Notes: generated by a model not told the origin, from the letters alone. 64,000 nt of DNA from an uncultured Lachnospiraceae bacterium (GCA_947588675.1 CANPYY010000005.1:40933-104932); one strand, 5' to 3'; positions 22,426 to 34,671 are shown, numbered from the stretch's first letter. Translations and numbers: made by a program.

Positions 22426-23265
22426 CTATAAATGATTATAAAAGAATCTTTCAATAGCTTTTACTACTCCGTCATTATCATTTGAATCCGTTACATAATC
22501 CGCTTTTTCAATAAGCATCGGGTTGGAATTTGCCATTGCAACGCCCACTCCCGCATATTCTATCATTGTTATATCATTAGCGCCGTCGCCAATACATATA
22601 AGTTCTTCGGGACTCATTCCAAGTTTCGTAACAAAACTTTCAAGCGCTGCCGCCTTATGCACATTAAGCGGCAATACTTCTATAAAAAATTCTTCTGATA
22701 AAAATACATTCAGCCTGCCCTCAAACCGCCTCTGTATAACAGGCAGTACACCGCGCAAATGGGCCGGCTCACCTGTAAGAAGACACTTATTAAATGGTTT
22801 TTTAAAATAAACCGGAAATTTGTCCGTCTGTTTAAGCTGCATTTTACATGCCCACGCATCATATTCCTGATACTTATCAATTCCGTTTCCGCTTATAAGT
22901 CTGTCATCTTCATAACCTATAATACCGAGGTTATTTTCTTTTGCCGTTTCATATATCTCCGGCAGATAAGACAATGACAGCGGATTGTCATATACAATTT
23001 CCCCCGTTGCGCAATTAATTATCCTGCCGCCGTTAAAGGACATTACATAACTACCGTATTTTACAAATTCAAGCTCGTCCACAATATGCCTGAATCCATA
23101 TTCAGACCTTCCCGATGCAATTATTACTTTTATCCCTTTTTCCTGAAGTCCTGTTACTGCCTTTCTTGTAGGCTCCGTAATAATCTTCTCACTGGTAGTA
23201 AGCGTTCCGTCAATATCCAGCGCAAGCATTTTATAACGGCTGTTAATCATCTGACTGTCCATCAT
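22426..23265 (-). CDS. Cof-type HAD-IIB family hydrolase
   Basis: LALDIDGTLTTSEK and IGDGANDITMIEYAGVGVAMANS. Confidence 0.93.
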   Translation of the reverse strand: MMDSQMINSRYKMLALDIDGTLTTSEKIITEPTRKAVTGLQEKGIKVIIASGRSEYGFRHIVDELEFVKYGSYVMSFNGGRIINCATGEIVYDNPLSLSYLPEIYETAKENNLGIIGYEDDRLISGNGIDKYQEYDAWACKMQLKQTDKFPVYFKKPFNKCLLTGEPAHLRGVLPVIQRRFEGRLNVFLSEEFFIEVLPLNVHKAAALESFVTKLGMSPEELICIGDGANDITMIEYAGVGVAMANSNPMLIEKADYVTDSNDNDGVVKAIERFFYNHL

Positions 23266-25117
23266 CTGACATACCCTTTACATCGTTATATATTTCCATA
23301 AATTCTTTACCCGTAATAGTTTCCTTTTCTTTAAGGTATGTTGCAATTCTGTTCAGCGCCTCCATATTTTCCAGAAGAAGCGTCTTAGCTTTTTCATAGC
23401 ATCTGGCAAGAAGTTCTTTAACTTCTTCGTCTATCTGCGCAGCCGTAGCATCCCCGCAGTTGGTTACCGACGTTCCGTCGAGATATACGCTTTCTACGCT
23501 TTCAAGCCCCATAAGACCAAATCTTTCAGACATTCCATACTGCGTAACCATCGCCCTTGCTATCGAAGTAGCCTGTTGTATATCGTTTGCCGCTCCTGTA
23601 GTTACCGAATCAAATTTAATCTCCTCAGCAGCACGTCCTGCAAGAAGCGTAACCAGCCTTGCTTCAAGTTCCGACTTTTTCATAAGATATTTTTCTTCTT
23701 CAGGCACCTGCATTACATAACCAAGCGAGCCCATCGTTCTCGGTACGATAGTAATCTTCTGCACCGGTTCTGCATGTTTTTCAAGCGCCGTAATAAGGGC
23801 GTGTCCGACTTCATGATAAGACACTATATTCTTTTCCTCGTCATTAAGTATGCGGTCTTTCTTTTCTTTTCCGGCAATAACAACTTCTACCGCTTCAAAA
23901 AGATCTTTTTGAGAAACAGCCCTCCTGCCATTCCTTGCAGCCATTATTGCGGCCTCATTAATCATATTTGCAAGGTCAGAGCCGACTGCGCCGGAAGTTG
24001 CAAGCGCAATTTCTTCAAGATCTACCGATTCATCCATTAATACATCCCTTGCATGTACTTTAAGGACGTCCACCCTGCCCTTCAGGTCAGGCTTTTCAAC
24101 AATAATACGCCGGTCAAACCTTCCCGGTCTCAGAAGCGCCTTATCAAGTACATCCGGTCTGTTCGTAGCACCAAGCATTATGATTCCCTTTGACGAATCA
24201 AATCCGTCCATCTCGGAAAGAAGCTGGTTCAGCGTCTGCTCACGTTCATCATTGCCGCCTCCATATCTGGAGTCCCTGCTCTTTCCTATAGCATCTATCT
24301 CGTCAATAAATACTATACAGGGAGCCATCTGCTGAGCCTGTTTGAACAAATCTCTTACCCTTGACGCTCCTACTCCGACAAACATCTCAACAAAGTCCGA
24401 ACCCGACAATGAAAAGAAAGGAACCTTTGCTTCTCCTGCAACGGCTTTTGCCAAAAGAGTTTTTCCTGTACCCGGAGGGCCTACAAGCAGCGCTCCTTTC
24501 GGAAGTTTCGCACCTATCTGGGTATATTTGGAAGGATTATGGAGAAAATCGACAATTTCCCTCATCGACTCCTTTGCTTCTTCCTGTCCGGCAACATCCC
24601 TGAAAGTTACTCCGGTTTCTTTCTGCACATACATTCTGGCATTGCTTTTACCGACTCCCATAATGCCACCGCCGTTTTTGGACATCATTCTGAAAATAAA
24701 CCAGAACACAAGCCAAAGCACTGCAAGCGGCAGAATATATATCATAATAAAATCAAGTATTCCCGTACTCGTATCCTGTATTTCACTTTTAAATTCCACG
24801 CCTGCTTTCGTCAGTTTTCCAATAAGCTCATCGTCATTTAAAGCTCCCGTATAGTATATTCTTTTATAATAAATACCTTCCGTTTTCTTTGGAGCAATAT
24901 AAATAACATTGCCGTCAAATTTTACCGCCGCAACTTCACCATGTTCAACCATTTCAATAAATTTGGAATAAGTTATCTCAATACGCGAACTTTCCTGCAG
25001 CTTTTTGTTCACAAATGATATAAACATGAATGCAAGCAGCGTTACTACGATACATACGATGATAAAACGAAGATTACTTTTCTTTTTCCTGTTGTTATTG
25101 TTGTTATTATTGTCCAT
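23243..25117 (-). CDS. ftsH: ATP-dependent zinc metalloprotease FtsH
   Basis: [44 protein letters not shown]. Confidence 0.97.
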   Translation of the reverse strand: MDNNNNNNNRKKKSNLRFIIVCIVVTLLAFMFISFVNKKLQESSRIEITYSKFIEMVEHGEVAAVKFDGNVIYIAPKKTEGIYYKRIYYTGALNDDELIGKLTKAGVEFKSEIQDTSTGILDFIMIYILPLAVLWLVFWFIFRMMSKNGGGIMGVGKSNARMYVQKETGVTFRDVAGQEEAKESMREIVDFLHNPSKYTQIGAKLPKGALLVGPPGTGKTLLAKAVAGEAKVPFFSLSGSDFVEMFVGVGASRVRDLFKQAQQMAPCIVFIDEIDAIGKSRDSRYGGGNDEREQTLNQLLSEMDGFDSSKGIIMLGATNRPDVLDKALLRPGRFDRRIIVEKPDLKGRVDVLKVHARDVLMDESVDLEEIALATSGAVGSDLANMINEAAIMAARNGRRAVSQKDLFEAVEVVIAGKEKKDRILNDEEKNIVSYHEVGHALITALEKHAEPVQKITIVPRTMGSLGYVMQVPEEEKYLMKKSELEARLVTLLAGRAAEEIKFDSVTTGAANDIQQATSIARAMVTQYGMSERFGLMGLESVESVYLDGTSVTNCGDATAAQIDEEVKELLARCYEKAKTLLLENMEALNRIATYLKEKETITGKEFMEIYNDVKGMSDDGQSDD

Positions 25118-25284
25118 ATTCTACCTCAATTCAAAAATTAGTAATATTCTATTATTATAAGTCTTAATATGATATAAATCAACTTGAAAAATCAAATTTA
25201 TTTTGTTATAATAATGAACGTGTGTTATTAACCTTTGTCAATTGTTTTACATATATGTATTTTTATAAAATCAGGAGGGGTTTT

Positions 25285-26901
25285 ATGTCAGTCAAGTATG
25301 TATTTGTTACAGGCGGCGTTGTATCAGGTCTTGGAAAAGGAATTACCGCCGCATCTCTCGGCAGGCTCTTAAAAATGAGAGGCTACAACGTTACCATGCA
25401 AAAGTTTGACCCTTATATCAATATAGACCCGGGAACAATGAATCCCATACAGCACGGAGAAGTATTCGTAACGGATGACGGTGCGGAAACAGACCTTGAC
25501 CTTGGGCACTACGAGCGGTTTATTGACGAAAGCCTTACAAAGCAGAGCAACGTTACCACAGGCAAGATATACTGGTCTGTACTTTCAAAAGAACGCCGCG
25601 GCGATTACGGCGGCGGCACCGTTCAGGTTATACCGCATATAACAAATGAAATAAAAAGCCGTTTTTACAGAAACGACGGTTCAGTCGATACACAGATTGC
25701 CATTATTGAAGTAGGAGGAACCGTAGGCGACATCGAAAGCCAGCCGTTCCTTGAATCAATAAGACAGTTCCAGCACGACGTCGGACGCAGCAATGCAATT
25801 ATAATACATGTTACTCTCATCCCTTATCTTTCCGCATCAGGCGAAATGAAAACCAAACCTACTCAGGCAAGCGTAAAAGAACTTCAGGGAATAGGAATAC
25901 AGCCTGACATACTTGTATGCCGTACTGAAAAGGAACTGGAACCGGGCATTAAAGATAAAATTGCGCTGTTTTGTAATGTTCCGCCTGAAAATGTTATTCA
26001 GAACATCGACGTTGAAACATTATATGAAGCGCCTCTTGCTTTAGAAAAAGAACACCTTGCAGATATTGCATGCAAGTGTCTGAATCTTGATAATCCTACG
26101 CCTGATCTTACCGAATGGAAGACCATGGTCGATACTATTAAAAACTTACAGGGCGACGTGACGGTTGCGCTTGTAGGTAAATATACCGCCCTTCACGATG
26201 CTTATATAAGCGTCGTGGAATCTCTCAAACACGGTGGTTTTGCACATAATACGTCAGTTAATATCAAATGGCTTTCATCTGAAGACGTTACCGATGAAAA
26301 CGCTTCAGAACTTTTAAGCGACGTAAGCGGAATACTTGTGCCAGGCGGTTTCGGAAGCCGTGGAATAGACGGAAAGATTGCTGCCATACGTTATGCGCGT
26401 GAAAATAAAATTCCATATCTCGGATTGTGTCTTGGTATGCAGCTTGCGCTTGTAGAATATGCCAAAAATGTACTTGGATTTGCAGATGCACACAGCGCCG
26501 AGCTCGACCCGTCCACAACGCATCCCGTCATTCATCTTATGCCTGAACAGGACGGCGTAGAAGACATAGGCGGCACGCTCCGTCTTGGCGCATATCCCTG
26601 CGTACTCGACAAATCGAGTATCGCATACGAACTTTATCAGAGTGAAACGATATATGAGCGCCACCGCCACCGCTACGAGGTAAATAACTATTATAGAGAT
26701 GATTTAATAAAATCCGGACTTAAACTTTCAGGTCTTTCTCCTGACGGACGCATTGTCGAAATGCTTGAACTTCCTTCGCATCCATGGTTTGTTGCAACAC
26801 AGGCGCATCCGGAATTTAAGTCAAGACCGAACAGGCCGCATCCGCTTTTCAAGGGATTTATCGGAGCTGCTCTGCAGTATCAGAAAGAAAAAGCAGAATA
26901 A
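25285..26901 (+). CDS. pyrG: CTP synthase
   Basis: [54 protein letters not shown] before ATG 25285. Confidence 0.97.
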   Translation: MSVKYVFVTGGVVSGLGKGITAASLGRLLKMRGYNVTMQKFDPYINIDPGTMNPIQHGEVFVTDDGAETDLDLGHYERFIDESLTKQSNVTTGKIYWSVLSKERRGDYGGGTVQVIPHITNEIKSRFYRNDGSVDTQIAIIEVGGTVGDIESQPFLESIRQFQHDVGRSNAIIIHVTLIPYLSASGEMKTKPTQASVKELQGIGIQPDILVCRTEKELEPGIKDKIALFCNVPPENVIQNIDVETLYEAPLALEKEHLADIACKCLNLDNPTPDLTEWKTMVDTIKNLQGDVTVALVGKYTALHDAYISVVESLKHGGFAHNTSVNIKWLSSEDVTDENASELLSDVSGILVPGGFGSRGIDGKIAAIRYARENKIPYLGLCLGMQLALVEYAKNVLGFADAHSAELDPSTTHPVIHLMPEQDGVEDIGGTLRLGAYPCVLDKSSIAYELYQSETIYERHRHRYEVNNYYRDDLIKSGLKLSGLSPDGRIVEMLELPSHPWFVATQAHPEFKSRPNRPHPLFKGFIGAALQYQKEKAE

Positions 26902-27313
26902 CGCCTGCAAAGATTGAAAAATCACCGATATTAAATACAATATGTTTTATAAAAGGCAGATTAATACTGAAATAATCAGTAACGCTGCCTTTTTTTATTC
27001 TGTCATACTCATTTGATACTGCGCCTGCCAGAATAAAAGCAATGCCCGCCTTTACTCCCATGCCTTTTTTCATAACAAATGAAACCGCATATATGATAAA
27101 CAACACCGCTATTAATATTCCCGTTACGGCCTTTAAAATTTTTCTGCAATTTTTTAACAATCCCAAAAATGCGCCTTTGTTACTGCTCCTTCTTACAGTC
27201 ACCAGACCCGCCATAATTTTCTTCTCATCTGTATATGTATAATTTTTTTCTATATAATTTTTAACGGCAATATCCACCGATGCCATAACAACAAGTATAA
27301 TTACGCTTAACAA
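26858..27313 (-). CDS. Signal peptidase II (LspA)-like protein, divergent
   Basis: Four TM segments; [20 protein letters not shown] and [11 protein letters not shown] match the LspA catalytic motifs. Confidence 0.75.
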   Translation of the reverse strand: MLSVIILVVMASVDIAVKNYIEKNYTYTDEKKIMAGLVTVRRSSNKGAFLGLLKNCRKILKAVTGILIAVLFIIYAVSFVMKKGMGVKAGIAFILAGAVSNEYDRIKKGSVTDYFSINLPFIKHIVFNIGDFSIFAGVILLFLSDTAEQLR

Positions 27314-27344
27314 TTTAATCCCTCCATATTTATCCCAATAATCA

Positions 27345-29132
27345 CTATTTCCCTGCTCTCCTGATAATCTTATAGTTTTTTATTATAAGCTGCACGCTTC
27401 TTAAACCATTATACTCATTTATTTTTGCATTAAAGACAAACTCGGCATGTACGTTATTTGCCGCCCCGCGAAGCATTTTCTCCTGTTCCTCGCTTCCATA
27501 TGCGTTCTTAACATCCTCCAGAAAATCTTCAATATTGTCAAACATCATTGCCGTGCATGTTGTATCTTCAATATCGCTTACGGACATTCTAAGCACATTA
27601 CTGTTTTTTCCAATAATCTGCGCGCGTTTTATTTTAAAATTTCTTCCATAAAACAATGGTTCGCGATTTCCCTCCCCAAATGGCATAAGCACGGAAAAAG
27701 ATTCTATTACCGGTATGGAAACATGCCTTAGATATACCTGTGCGTCTATATTTATAACAGGTATAAAATCCTGCTGTGTAAGAGGTGAATTATCGTTAAG
27801 AAACTTTCTTAATTCTTCAAAATTTTCTTTCGGCAGCGACATTCCCGCCGCCATTTTATGACCTCCGAATCTGGTAAAAAGGTTTCTGCATTTATTAAGC
27901 TCCGCATACATATTGTAAGCCGGTATTGAACGTCCGGAACCCTTATATGTCCCGTCTTCTGCGCCGGTAAATATTATAACGGGTTTATTATATTTTTCTT
28001 TTATCCTTCCCGCTACTATGCCTATAATACTTTCATGGCAGCCGTCCAGATATATAACAAGCACATCATTGTCCCTGTATTTTGTATTCTCTGCAATAGC
28101 GGAAGCGCATTCCGCACCTTTTTCAGTCATATTCTTCCTGTAATCATTGAGCTCCTTTATTTTAAGAGCCAGTCTGTATGCCCGGTTTTTATCTTCCTGT
28201 TTAAGAAGTTCAAACGCCTGCTCTACGGTTTTAAGCCTGCCTACAGCATTAAAACACGGACCTATTATAAATCCTATATGATAAGGCGTAATGTCCCTTC
28301 CATTTATATCGTTAGCTTCCTTAATTGCCCATAGTCCCGGATTATCGGTATGCGACAGAAGTTCCAGCCCCTTACGCACTATTATCCTGTTTTCGCCTTT
28401 TAACTCCATTACATCCGCAACAGTTGCAATGGCTGCATACTGAAGCAGTATTTCTGTCTGTCCGAAAGGAATACCTGCATTTTCATACATAACGCACATA
28501 AGCCTGTAGCACACTCCCGCGCCGCACAGCCCTTTAAACGGATACCGGCAGTCTTCCTGTTTGGGATTGCATATCGCGTCCGCAGGAGGAAGCATATATA
28601 TCTTTTCTCCCATGCCGTCACTCTCAAAGGGCACTTCATGATGGTCGGTAACAACGACGATCATGCCAAGTTTTTTTGCGTATGCTATTTCTTCTAAGGC
28701 CGCTATGCCGTTGTCACAGGTAATCAAAAGTTTTATGCCCATAGAATATGCTTCGTCTATAATCCTTTTATGTATTCCGTAACCTTCCTTTACTCTGTCC
28801 GGTGTAAAAAGCTCCGGCTCTGCCCCGAGTTTCAAAAGTCCGGTATACAGAATCATACCTGCAAAAATCCCGTCGCAATCATAATCCGTAACAACCGCTA
28901 TTTTATCTCCCGAAACCGCCGCATCCATTAAAATTTCCGCCGCTTTATCAATATCCTTCATAAGGTGCGCATCAGATAAATCGTCTATATTTCCATAAAG
29001 ATATTCTTCAATATCTTCTTCCCTGATTCCACGGTTTACTATAAGCTTTATAACAAGCGGAGGAAGGTTAAATCTGGCAGAAAGTCCCGAAAAATCTGCC
29101 TGTGTATTATCAATTACCCATTTTTCATTCAT
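27345..29132 (-). CDS. recJ: Single-stranded-DNA-specific exonuclease RecJ
   Basis: VTDYDCDGIFAGMIL, VVTDHHEVP, GLCGAGVCYRL, RFGGHKMAAGMSL. Confidence 0.94.
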   Translation of the reverse strand: MNEKWVIDNTQADFSGLSARFNLPPLVIKLIVNRGIREEDIEEYLYGNIDDLSDAHLMKDIDKAAEILMDAAVSGDKIAVVTDYDCDGIFAGMILYTGLLKLGAEPELFTPDRVKEGYGIHKRIIDEAYSMGIKLLITCDNGIAALEEIAYAKKLGMIVVVTDHHEVPFESDGMGEKIYMLPPADAICNPKQEDCRYPFKGLCGAGVCYRLMCVMYENAGIPFGQTEILLQYAAIATVADVMELKGENRIIVRKGLELLSHTDNPGLWAIKEANDINGRDITPYHIGFIIGPCFNAVGRLKTVEQAFELLKQEDKNRAYRLALKIKELNDYRKNMTEKGAECASAIAENTKYRDNDVLVIYLDGCHESIIGIVAGRIKEKYNKPVIIFTGAEDGTYKGSGRSIPAYNMYAELNKCRNLFTRFGGHKMAAGMSLPKENFEELRKFLNDNSPLTQQDFIPVINIDAQVYLRHVSIPVIESFSVLMPFGEGNREPLFYGRNFKIKRAQIIGKNSNVLRMSVSDIEDTTCTAMMFDNIEDFLEDVKNAYGSEEQEKMLRGAANNVHAEFVFNAKINEYNGLRSVQLIIKNYKIIRRAGK

Positions 29133-29276
29133 AAATTTCTCCCGGACTGATTCATAAATTTGTTCATATGTATTTTAAATCATTTGATTTGGCACTGCAA
29201 CAGTTTTACAAACATTTGAATCCTGTACCTTTTTCTGATATTATAAATATTATTATACATGAAAGGAACTTTAGTT

Positions 29277-30239
29277 ATGAAATGGACTAAGTATACATTA
29301 TATACAACCACGCAGGCAACCGACCTGATAAGCTATACGCTTGGAGAACTGGGCGTTGAAGGCATTGAAATCGAAGACAACGTGCCTCTTACCGAAGATG
29401 AAAAACGTCAGATGTATGTAGATATACTTCCTGACCCTGTAAGTAATGATAATACGGCTATTATAAGATTTTACCGTGATATTAACGAGGACAGCGACGC
29501 CTTTTTAAAGCAGGTTTACGATGCCATTTCCGAATTGAAAAGTTTTACCGATATAGGAAGCGGCAGAATAGAAATATCTGAAACCGCAGATAAAGACTGG
29601 ATTAATAACTGGAAAGAATTTTTCCACACCTTCCGTGTATCGGACAAACTTATAATCAAACCCAAATGGGAATCTATTGAGAACTTTTCTGATTACCGCA
29701 AAAACGATATTGTGCTTAATATAGATCCGGGAACTGCATTTGGTACCGGTTCACATGATACGACCAGATTATGTATACGCGCCATAGAAAAATACATAAA
29801 AAAGGATATGGAGATACTGGACGTTGGATGCGGAAGCGGTATTCTTTCAATTGCGGCCATAAAATACGGGGCGAAACATGCGCTCGGAATAGATATAGAT
29901 AAGTATGCTCTACCGTGCACTGCTTACAACCGCGACATCAATGATATATCCTCAGAACAGTTTGAAATAACCTGCGGCAATCTTCTGGATGATGATAAAT
30001 TACAGAACCGCATAGGCGATAAATATTACGACATTGCCGTTGCAAATATACTTGCCGATGTAATTATTCCATTATCAGGTAAAATAGCGCGTCATATCAA
30101 ACCGGGCGGCCTGTTTATATCATCAGGAATAATAAATACCGCGGCTGAAAATGTAAAACAGGCAATTACCGATGCCGGTTTTAAAATCATAGAAACAACA
30201 ACGCTTGGAGAATGGTACTGTTTTACGGCTTCTCTATAA
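29277..30239 (+). CDS. prmA: Ribosomal protein L11 methyltransferase
   Basis: IDPGTAFGTGSHDTTRLC, VLDVGCGSGILSIAA-like, ILADVI. Confidence 0.95.
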   Translation: MKWTKYTLYTTTQATDLISYTLGELGVEGIEIEDNVPLTEDEKRQMYVDILPDPVSNDNTAIIRFYRDINEDSDAFLKQVYDAISELKSFTDIGSGRIEISETADKDWINNWKEFFHTFRVSDKLIIKPKWESIENFSDYRKNDIVLNIDPGTAFGTGSHDTTRLCIRAIEKYIKKDMEILDVGCGSGILSIAAIKYGAKHALGIDIDKYALPCTAYNRDINDISSEQFEITCGNLLDDDKLQNRIGDKYYDIAVANILADVIIPLSGKIARHIKPGGLFISSGIINTAAENVKQAITDAGFKIIETTTLGEWYCFTASL

Positions 30240-31221
30240 TTATCTTACCGTCTTTAAGCTCAAGTTTAACACGCGTACCGTCTATTCCAAGCCCATCAAG
30301 AAGCTCAGAAGGTATCTGCAGTCTTCCAAACCTGTCAAGGACTGCATATTCCTCCTGTGTTTCATCATTTGTATCCCAGTTAAACGACATATCTTTAAGT
30401 TTTTCTATGTAATCTTCTTTCATGATTCTTTCACTGCTTGTCTTGCCGTCCCGGATTGACACAACCCTGTTTACTTTTCTGGCAAGCCCTTTATCATGCG
30501 TAACAATGACAATAGTAACCCCAAGCTGCTCATTAAGGCTTCTGAACATATCCAAAATATAATCTGAAGTATTCCTGTCTACAGAACCTGTAGGCTCATC
30601 CGCCAGAAGAAGTTTCGGCCTATTTGCCAATGCTATTGCAATTGCCACTCTCTGCTGCTCGCCTCCCGACAGTTGGCTCAATCTGCTGTTTTTTCTGTGG
30701 CTTAACCCTACCATTTCAAGTAATTCATTGGCGCGTTCTTTTTTATGAGCTTCTTTTGTAAAAAGCATGGGAGTCATTATATTTTCAATGGCAGTAAGAT
30801 ATGGAAGAAGGTTTCTCGCATTGTTCTGCCATACAAATCCAACGGTACTTTTTTTATATTCTACCAGTTCATCTTCCGTAAGGCGAAACAGATTTCTTCC
30901 GTCCACGTAAAGTTTTCCCGCGCTCGGTCTGTCCAGACCTCCAATCATATTAAGGAATGTTGACTTACCGCTTCCGCTGTTACCGATAATCGCCATCAGT
31001 TCTCCGCGTTCCACCGTAAGGTCCAGCCCCTGAAGCGCCAGAACTTCAATATCCCTGGTTTTATATATCTTTACGAGATTGTCACATTCAATCATCGCAT
31101 CCGGATTAAGCTGTACATCATTTTCCTGACGGATATCATTCTCCTGTTTCTTCTGCTTCAACAATCTCACCATCCTCCAATTTATATATACAATCTGATG
31201 CTCCCATAAGACCTGTATCAT
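30223..31221 (-). CDS. ABC transporter ATP-binding protein with C-terminal AbrB/SpoVT-like domain
   Basis: [43 protein letters not shown]; tail [42 protein letters not shown]. True start uncertain (31221, 31173 or 31095). Confidence 0.88.
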   Translation of the reverse strand: MIQVLWEHQIVYINWRMVRLLKQKKQENDIRQENDVQLNPDAMIECDNLVKIYKTRDIEVLALQGLDLTVERGELMAIIGNSGSGKSTFLNMIGGLDRPSAGKLYVDGRNLFRLTEDELVEYKKSTVGFVWQNNARNLLPYLTAIENIMTPMLFTKEAHKKERANELLEMVGLSHRKNSRLSQLSGGEQQRVAIAIALANRPKLLLADEPTGSVDRNTSDYILDMFRSLNEQLGVTIVIVTHDKGLARKVNRVVSIRDGKTSSERIMKEDYIEKLKDMSFNWDTNDETQEEYAVLDRFGRLQIPSELLDGLGIDGTRVKLELKDGKIIIEKP

Positions 31222-31825
31222 GGGTTGTCATAACTATTGTTATTCCCTCATTCCGTATAAGTTCCTTAAATATTTTTATAACCTGCAGTCCTGTGTTGGA
31301 ATCGAGCTCCGCCGTCGGTTCATCAGCAAATATTATTTCCGGTTTATGCGCTATCGCCCTTGCGATTGCCACACGCTGCTGCTCGCCTCCCGACAATTCC
31401 TCCGGCATATGGTTCGCCCTTTTCATCAATCCTACAAGTTTAAGACATTCCATTACCCGTTCCTTTTTATTACCCTTATATCCTGAAAGCCTGAGAGCAA
31501 ACTCCACATTTTCATAAGCAGTCATTATCGGTATAAGGGCAACTGACTGAAATACAAAACCTATCTTTGTCTTTCTTATCTGCTCGCGTCTGCTCTCAGT
31601 CATAGCGGTTATATCTTCTCCATGAAAAGTAATACTTCCCGATTTTGGTCTGTCAAGCGCGCCTAAAAGGTTCATAAGGGTAGTTTTTCCCGAACCGGAA
31701 CGCCCCCTTAAAATCGTCATCTTCTTTTCCGGTATACTTATATTAATATTTTTCAGAGCATAAAATTCACCGTCGGAAACAGGAAAACTCTGTACAATAT
31801 TGCGCGTTTCAATAATTGCCTGCAT
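31136..31825 (-). CDS. ABC transporter ATP-binding protein (MacB/LolD type)
   Basis: [57 protein letters not shown] before ATG 31825. Confidence 0.93.
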   Translation of the reverse strand: MQAIIETRNIVQSFPVSDGEFYALKNINISIPEKKMTILRGRSGSGKTTLMNLLGALDRPKSGSITFHGEDITAMTESRREQIRKTKIGFVFQSVALIPIMTAYENVEFALRLSGYKGNKKERVMECLKLVGLMKRANHMPEELSGGEQQRVAIARAIAHKPEIIFADEPTAELDSNTGLQVIKIFKELIRNEGITIVMTTHDTGLMGASDCIYKLEDGEIVEAEETGE

Positions 31826-31826
31826 A

Positions 31827-34652
31827 TTAATCCTCCCCAAGCTTTAATGCCTGTGATATGTTGATTCCCGTAATTATAAATGCCAGTATTCCCATGCATA
31901 TAAGAATCACAACTCCTATAACTCCAAACAGCCTTATCATATCGATACTTTTATTGACTACGACAAGGGGCACAGCCTGTTCCGTCGTAGAATAAAATAT
32001 CTGAACAAGCGGTACGAAAAATTTCGACGCAAGAACACCGATTACAGCGCCGATTACAATGGACAGACCTGAACTGAATATCTGCTCATTTATAAGCATA
32101 CGTATAATCTCACCCTTTTTCATTCCCATTGCCCTGAACACACCAAATAAAAGCTCCCTTTGGCGTATCGAAAGAATCCAGTATATAAGAAATCCTGCGC
32201 AGCACAGTATCAAAACTACAATAAAGCTCATTGTCAGTATTCCGTTCGTTCCCTGAAACAGCGTATTATTCCTTATATCTACCATATCTGCCGCCGCATC
32301 ATCAAATTCGGTAAATGCAAGATTAGTTTCTTCCGCATAATCATATATGAACTGTGACGAACCATCCGTCCTAAGCCATATCTGATATGGCGTAACGCCC
32401 CATACTTCCTGAACTTTTGCAAGGTTTGCAATAATAAGATATTTCTCGTTGGTAGCAAGAGCCCCTTCATCGGTAATACTGTAATCGATCTGCATATAAG
32501 ACGGCCAATAGTCTACAAAACCATATATTACGGCAGATATTGCATCACCGTCTTCATTCACATATTCAATCTTATCTCCGACATCATACTCAAGTATTGT
32601 ATGGAAATTCATCGATAAAAGCACAGCATCCATATTGGAGCCAAGCACGTTCAGATATGTATTAATGTGTTCAGGCAAAAGCGACGAATCAAATCTGGCG
32701 GTTTCGCCAAATTCTTTCGTATTTATTCCCATTAACGACACGCTTATAGGTTCCTGCTCCTTATATCCCGATATGCTTACGTCACTTTTCAACACACGCG
32801 CAACCGACTTTACCTCCGGCAGGCTTTCAAACCTTGTATAATCCGGCTCAGTATATGTAAGTTCCAGTTCCTCATCGGCTTCATATGTTGAAGTTGATTT
32901 AAGAAACGCAGAATTATCTTTCCATACTTCTTTAAACACAATATCAGCGCCATTCTTATATTCAAGATTTTTTTCCGCATTGGAAAGTATCGTGCGCGCA
33001 ACAGTCGTATTATATATTCCCAGCGCCACAGTCAGTATTAAAAATACCATCATAAATCTCTGCTTTCCGCCGCTGCGGAGTATTTGTAAAAATGAAGCAA
33101 ACGACGCCGGTTTAAGAAACCTTTTAGATATAAAATAAACCAGTCTGACAATTAAAGGCTGTATTCTTAAAGCCACTATTCCTGCGCTTATAATAAATAA
33201 CGAAGCGCACAAAAACAGCATCGGGTCAATAGACTCTCCCGACAGGACCTGAAAGATAAGATTTTCCTTTCTTCCGTTAAAAGAATATATGCCATAAACC
33301 GATATCGCAAAAAGTATTACATCCAAATATACCCTTCTCCACAACGGTTTCTTTACTTTATTTTTCTGCTGCTTATAATTGACTATTGTAATATTGGCAT
33401 CTTTAAATACCGGAAGCACCATAACCGCAATTGATATTAAAATGGCTGCAAGTCCGTAAAGCACAACTTGTCCGTCAATCCTGACTTTAAGCGAACCCCT
33501 GTGTACAAATTCAAGAAAACCATTGGCTGAGCCCAGCACCTTACACAAAAATGCGCCGATTGGCAGCGCAATAACAACACTGACCAGCGTGATTGCCACA
33601 GACTGCAGAAAATATATCATAATTATCTGCGATTTACTTGAACCACGGCTTTTCAGTAAAGCCATTTCATTCTGCTCCAGGTCAAGCATCTGCCTTGAAA
33701 TCATAAATATGAATGCGCATAATAATACAAGTACCGGCACCTGAAGAATCAAAAGAGTTGCTACAATCTTATTCTGCGACAATATAAAATCTTTCAGCAC
33801 AGGCATATATGCCGGCTCGTCAAAACGTGTAGTTTTGGTATTGTATTCCGCAATATACTTTTCAGTATTTTTTACTATCTTTTTCACGCTCGCGGGTTCA
33901 AGTTTTTCATAATCAAAAAACATGTGCCACAAAGTTTCTATATTGTACATCTGCTTTTCAGTGTTAATAAACTGTTTTTCAAATAATTCCGGCGAAACAA
34001 AACACTCTGTTTCATATTCTGAAGGACTGTTTACCCAGTAAGGGTCTTCCGTTTCACTGTTAGTAAATACGCCTACTATTTTTACATTAACGGGATTTCC
34101 ATCCTTACCTGTTTCATTTTTAAACTGCATGACTTCATCCAGAATAAGATTGGCGTCCACAAATGCTTTCTGGCTCACAACAGCCTCAATAGTATCGTCG
34201 TTTACATTGCCATCATACATACGTCCTGCAAGAAGCTTGACATGTTCGTCCAGCCCCGACATTGACGCTATCCTCATGGTGTGGGATTTGTTATTATCCT
34301 CGCGTCCCATAATTGAAACGGCGCTTGACTTCATTGTAGCTGACATCTTTACGCATTCAGTCTGTACAAGTCCGATATCATCAAGAGCAGTTTCAGACAA
34401 TTCAGACATTTTTATATAGTCGGCCTCATTGGACTGATCTCTTGTCATTGCAGACTCAATAGTGACGACGCCGGGATACACTCCCTCTTTTTCTATGTAA
34501 TCTCCAAATGATTTTTTTAACGTTCTCTGTAAAGAAGCATTTTTATACATAGGATTACTGCACGCTATTGCAATCAACAGAATATTGCCAATCAAAAGGC
34601 TTATAACCATCCATTTCTTATACAGAAGCTTTTGAAGCATAAATCTTATCAT
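31827..34652 (-). CDS. FtsX-like ABC transporter permease
   Basis: Large extracellular domains, MacB/FtsX TM architecture; GVFRAMGMKKGEIIRMLINEQ. Confidence 0.9.
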   Translation of the reverse strand: MIRFMLQKLLYKKWMVISLLIGNILLIAIACSNPMYKNASLQRTLKKSFGDYIEKEGVYPGVVTIESAMTRDQSNEADYIKMSELSETALDDIGLVQTECVKMSATMKSSAVSIMGREDNNKSHTMRIASMSGLDEHVKLLAGRMYDGNVNDDTIEAVVSQKAFVDANLILDEVMQFKNETGKDGNPVNVKIVGVFTNSETEDPYWVNSPSEYETECFVSPELFEKQFINTEKQMYNIETLWHMFFDYEKLEPASVKKIVKNTEKYIAEYNTKTTRFDEPAYMPVLKDFILSQNKIVATLLILQVPVLVLLCAFIFMISRQMLDLEQNEMALLKSRGSSKSQIIMIYFLQSVAITLVSVVIALPIGAFLCKVLGSANGFLEFVHRGSLKVRIDGQVVLYGLAAILISIAVMVLPVFKDANITIVNYKQQKNKVKKPLWRRVYLDVILFAISVYGIYSFNGRKENLIFQVLSGESIDPMLFLCASLFIISAGIVALRIQPLIVRLVYFISKRFLKPASFASFLQILRSGGKQRFMMVFLILTVALGIYNTTVARTILSNAEKNLEYKNGADIVFKEVWKDNSAFLKSTSTYEADEELELTYTEPDYTRFESLPEVKSVARVLKSDVSISGYKEQEPISVSLMGINTKEFGETARFDSSLLPEHINTYLNVLGSNMDAVLLSMNFHTILEYDVGDKIEYVNEDGDAISAVIYGFVDYWPSYMQIDYSITDEGALATNEKYLIIANLAKVQEVWGVTPYQIWLRTDGSSQFIYDYAEETNLAFTEFDDAAADMVDIRNNTLFQGTNGILTMSFIVVLILCCAGFLIYWILSIRQRELLFGVFRAMGMKKGEIIRMLINEQIFSSGLSIVIGAVIGVLASKFFVPLVQIFYSTTEQAVPLVVVNKSIDMIRLFGVIGVVILICMGILAFIITGINISQALKLGED

Positions 34653-34671
34653 TTATCAGATTCCTGCCTTT

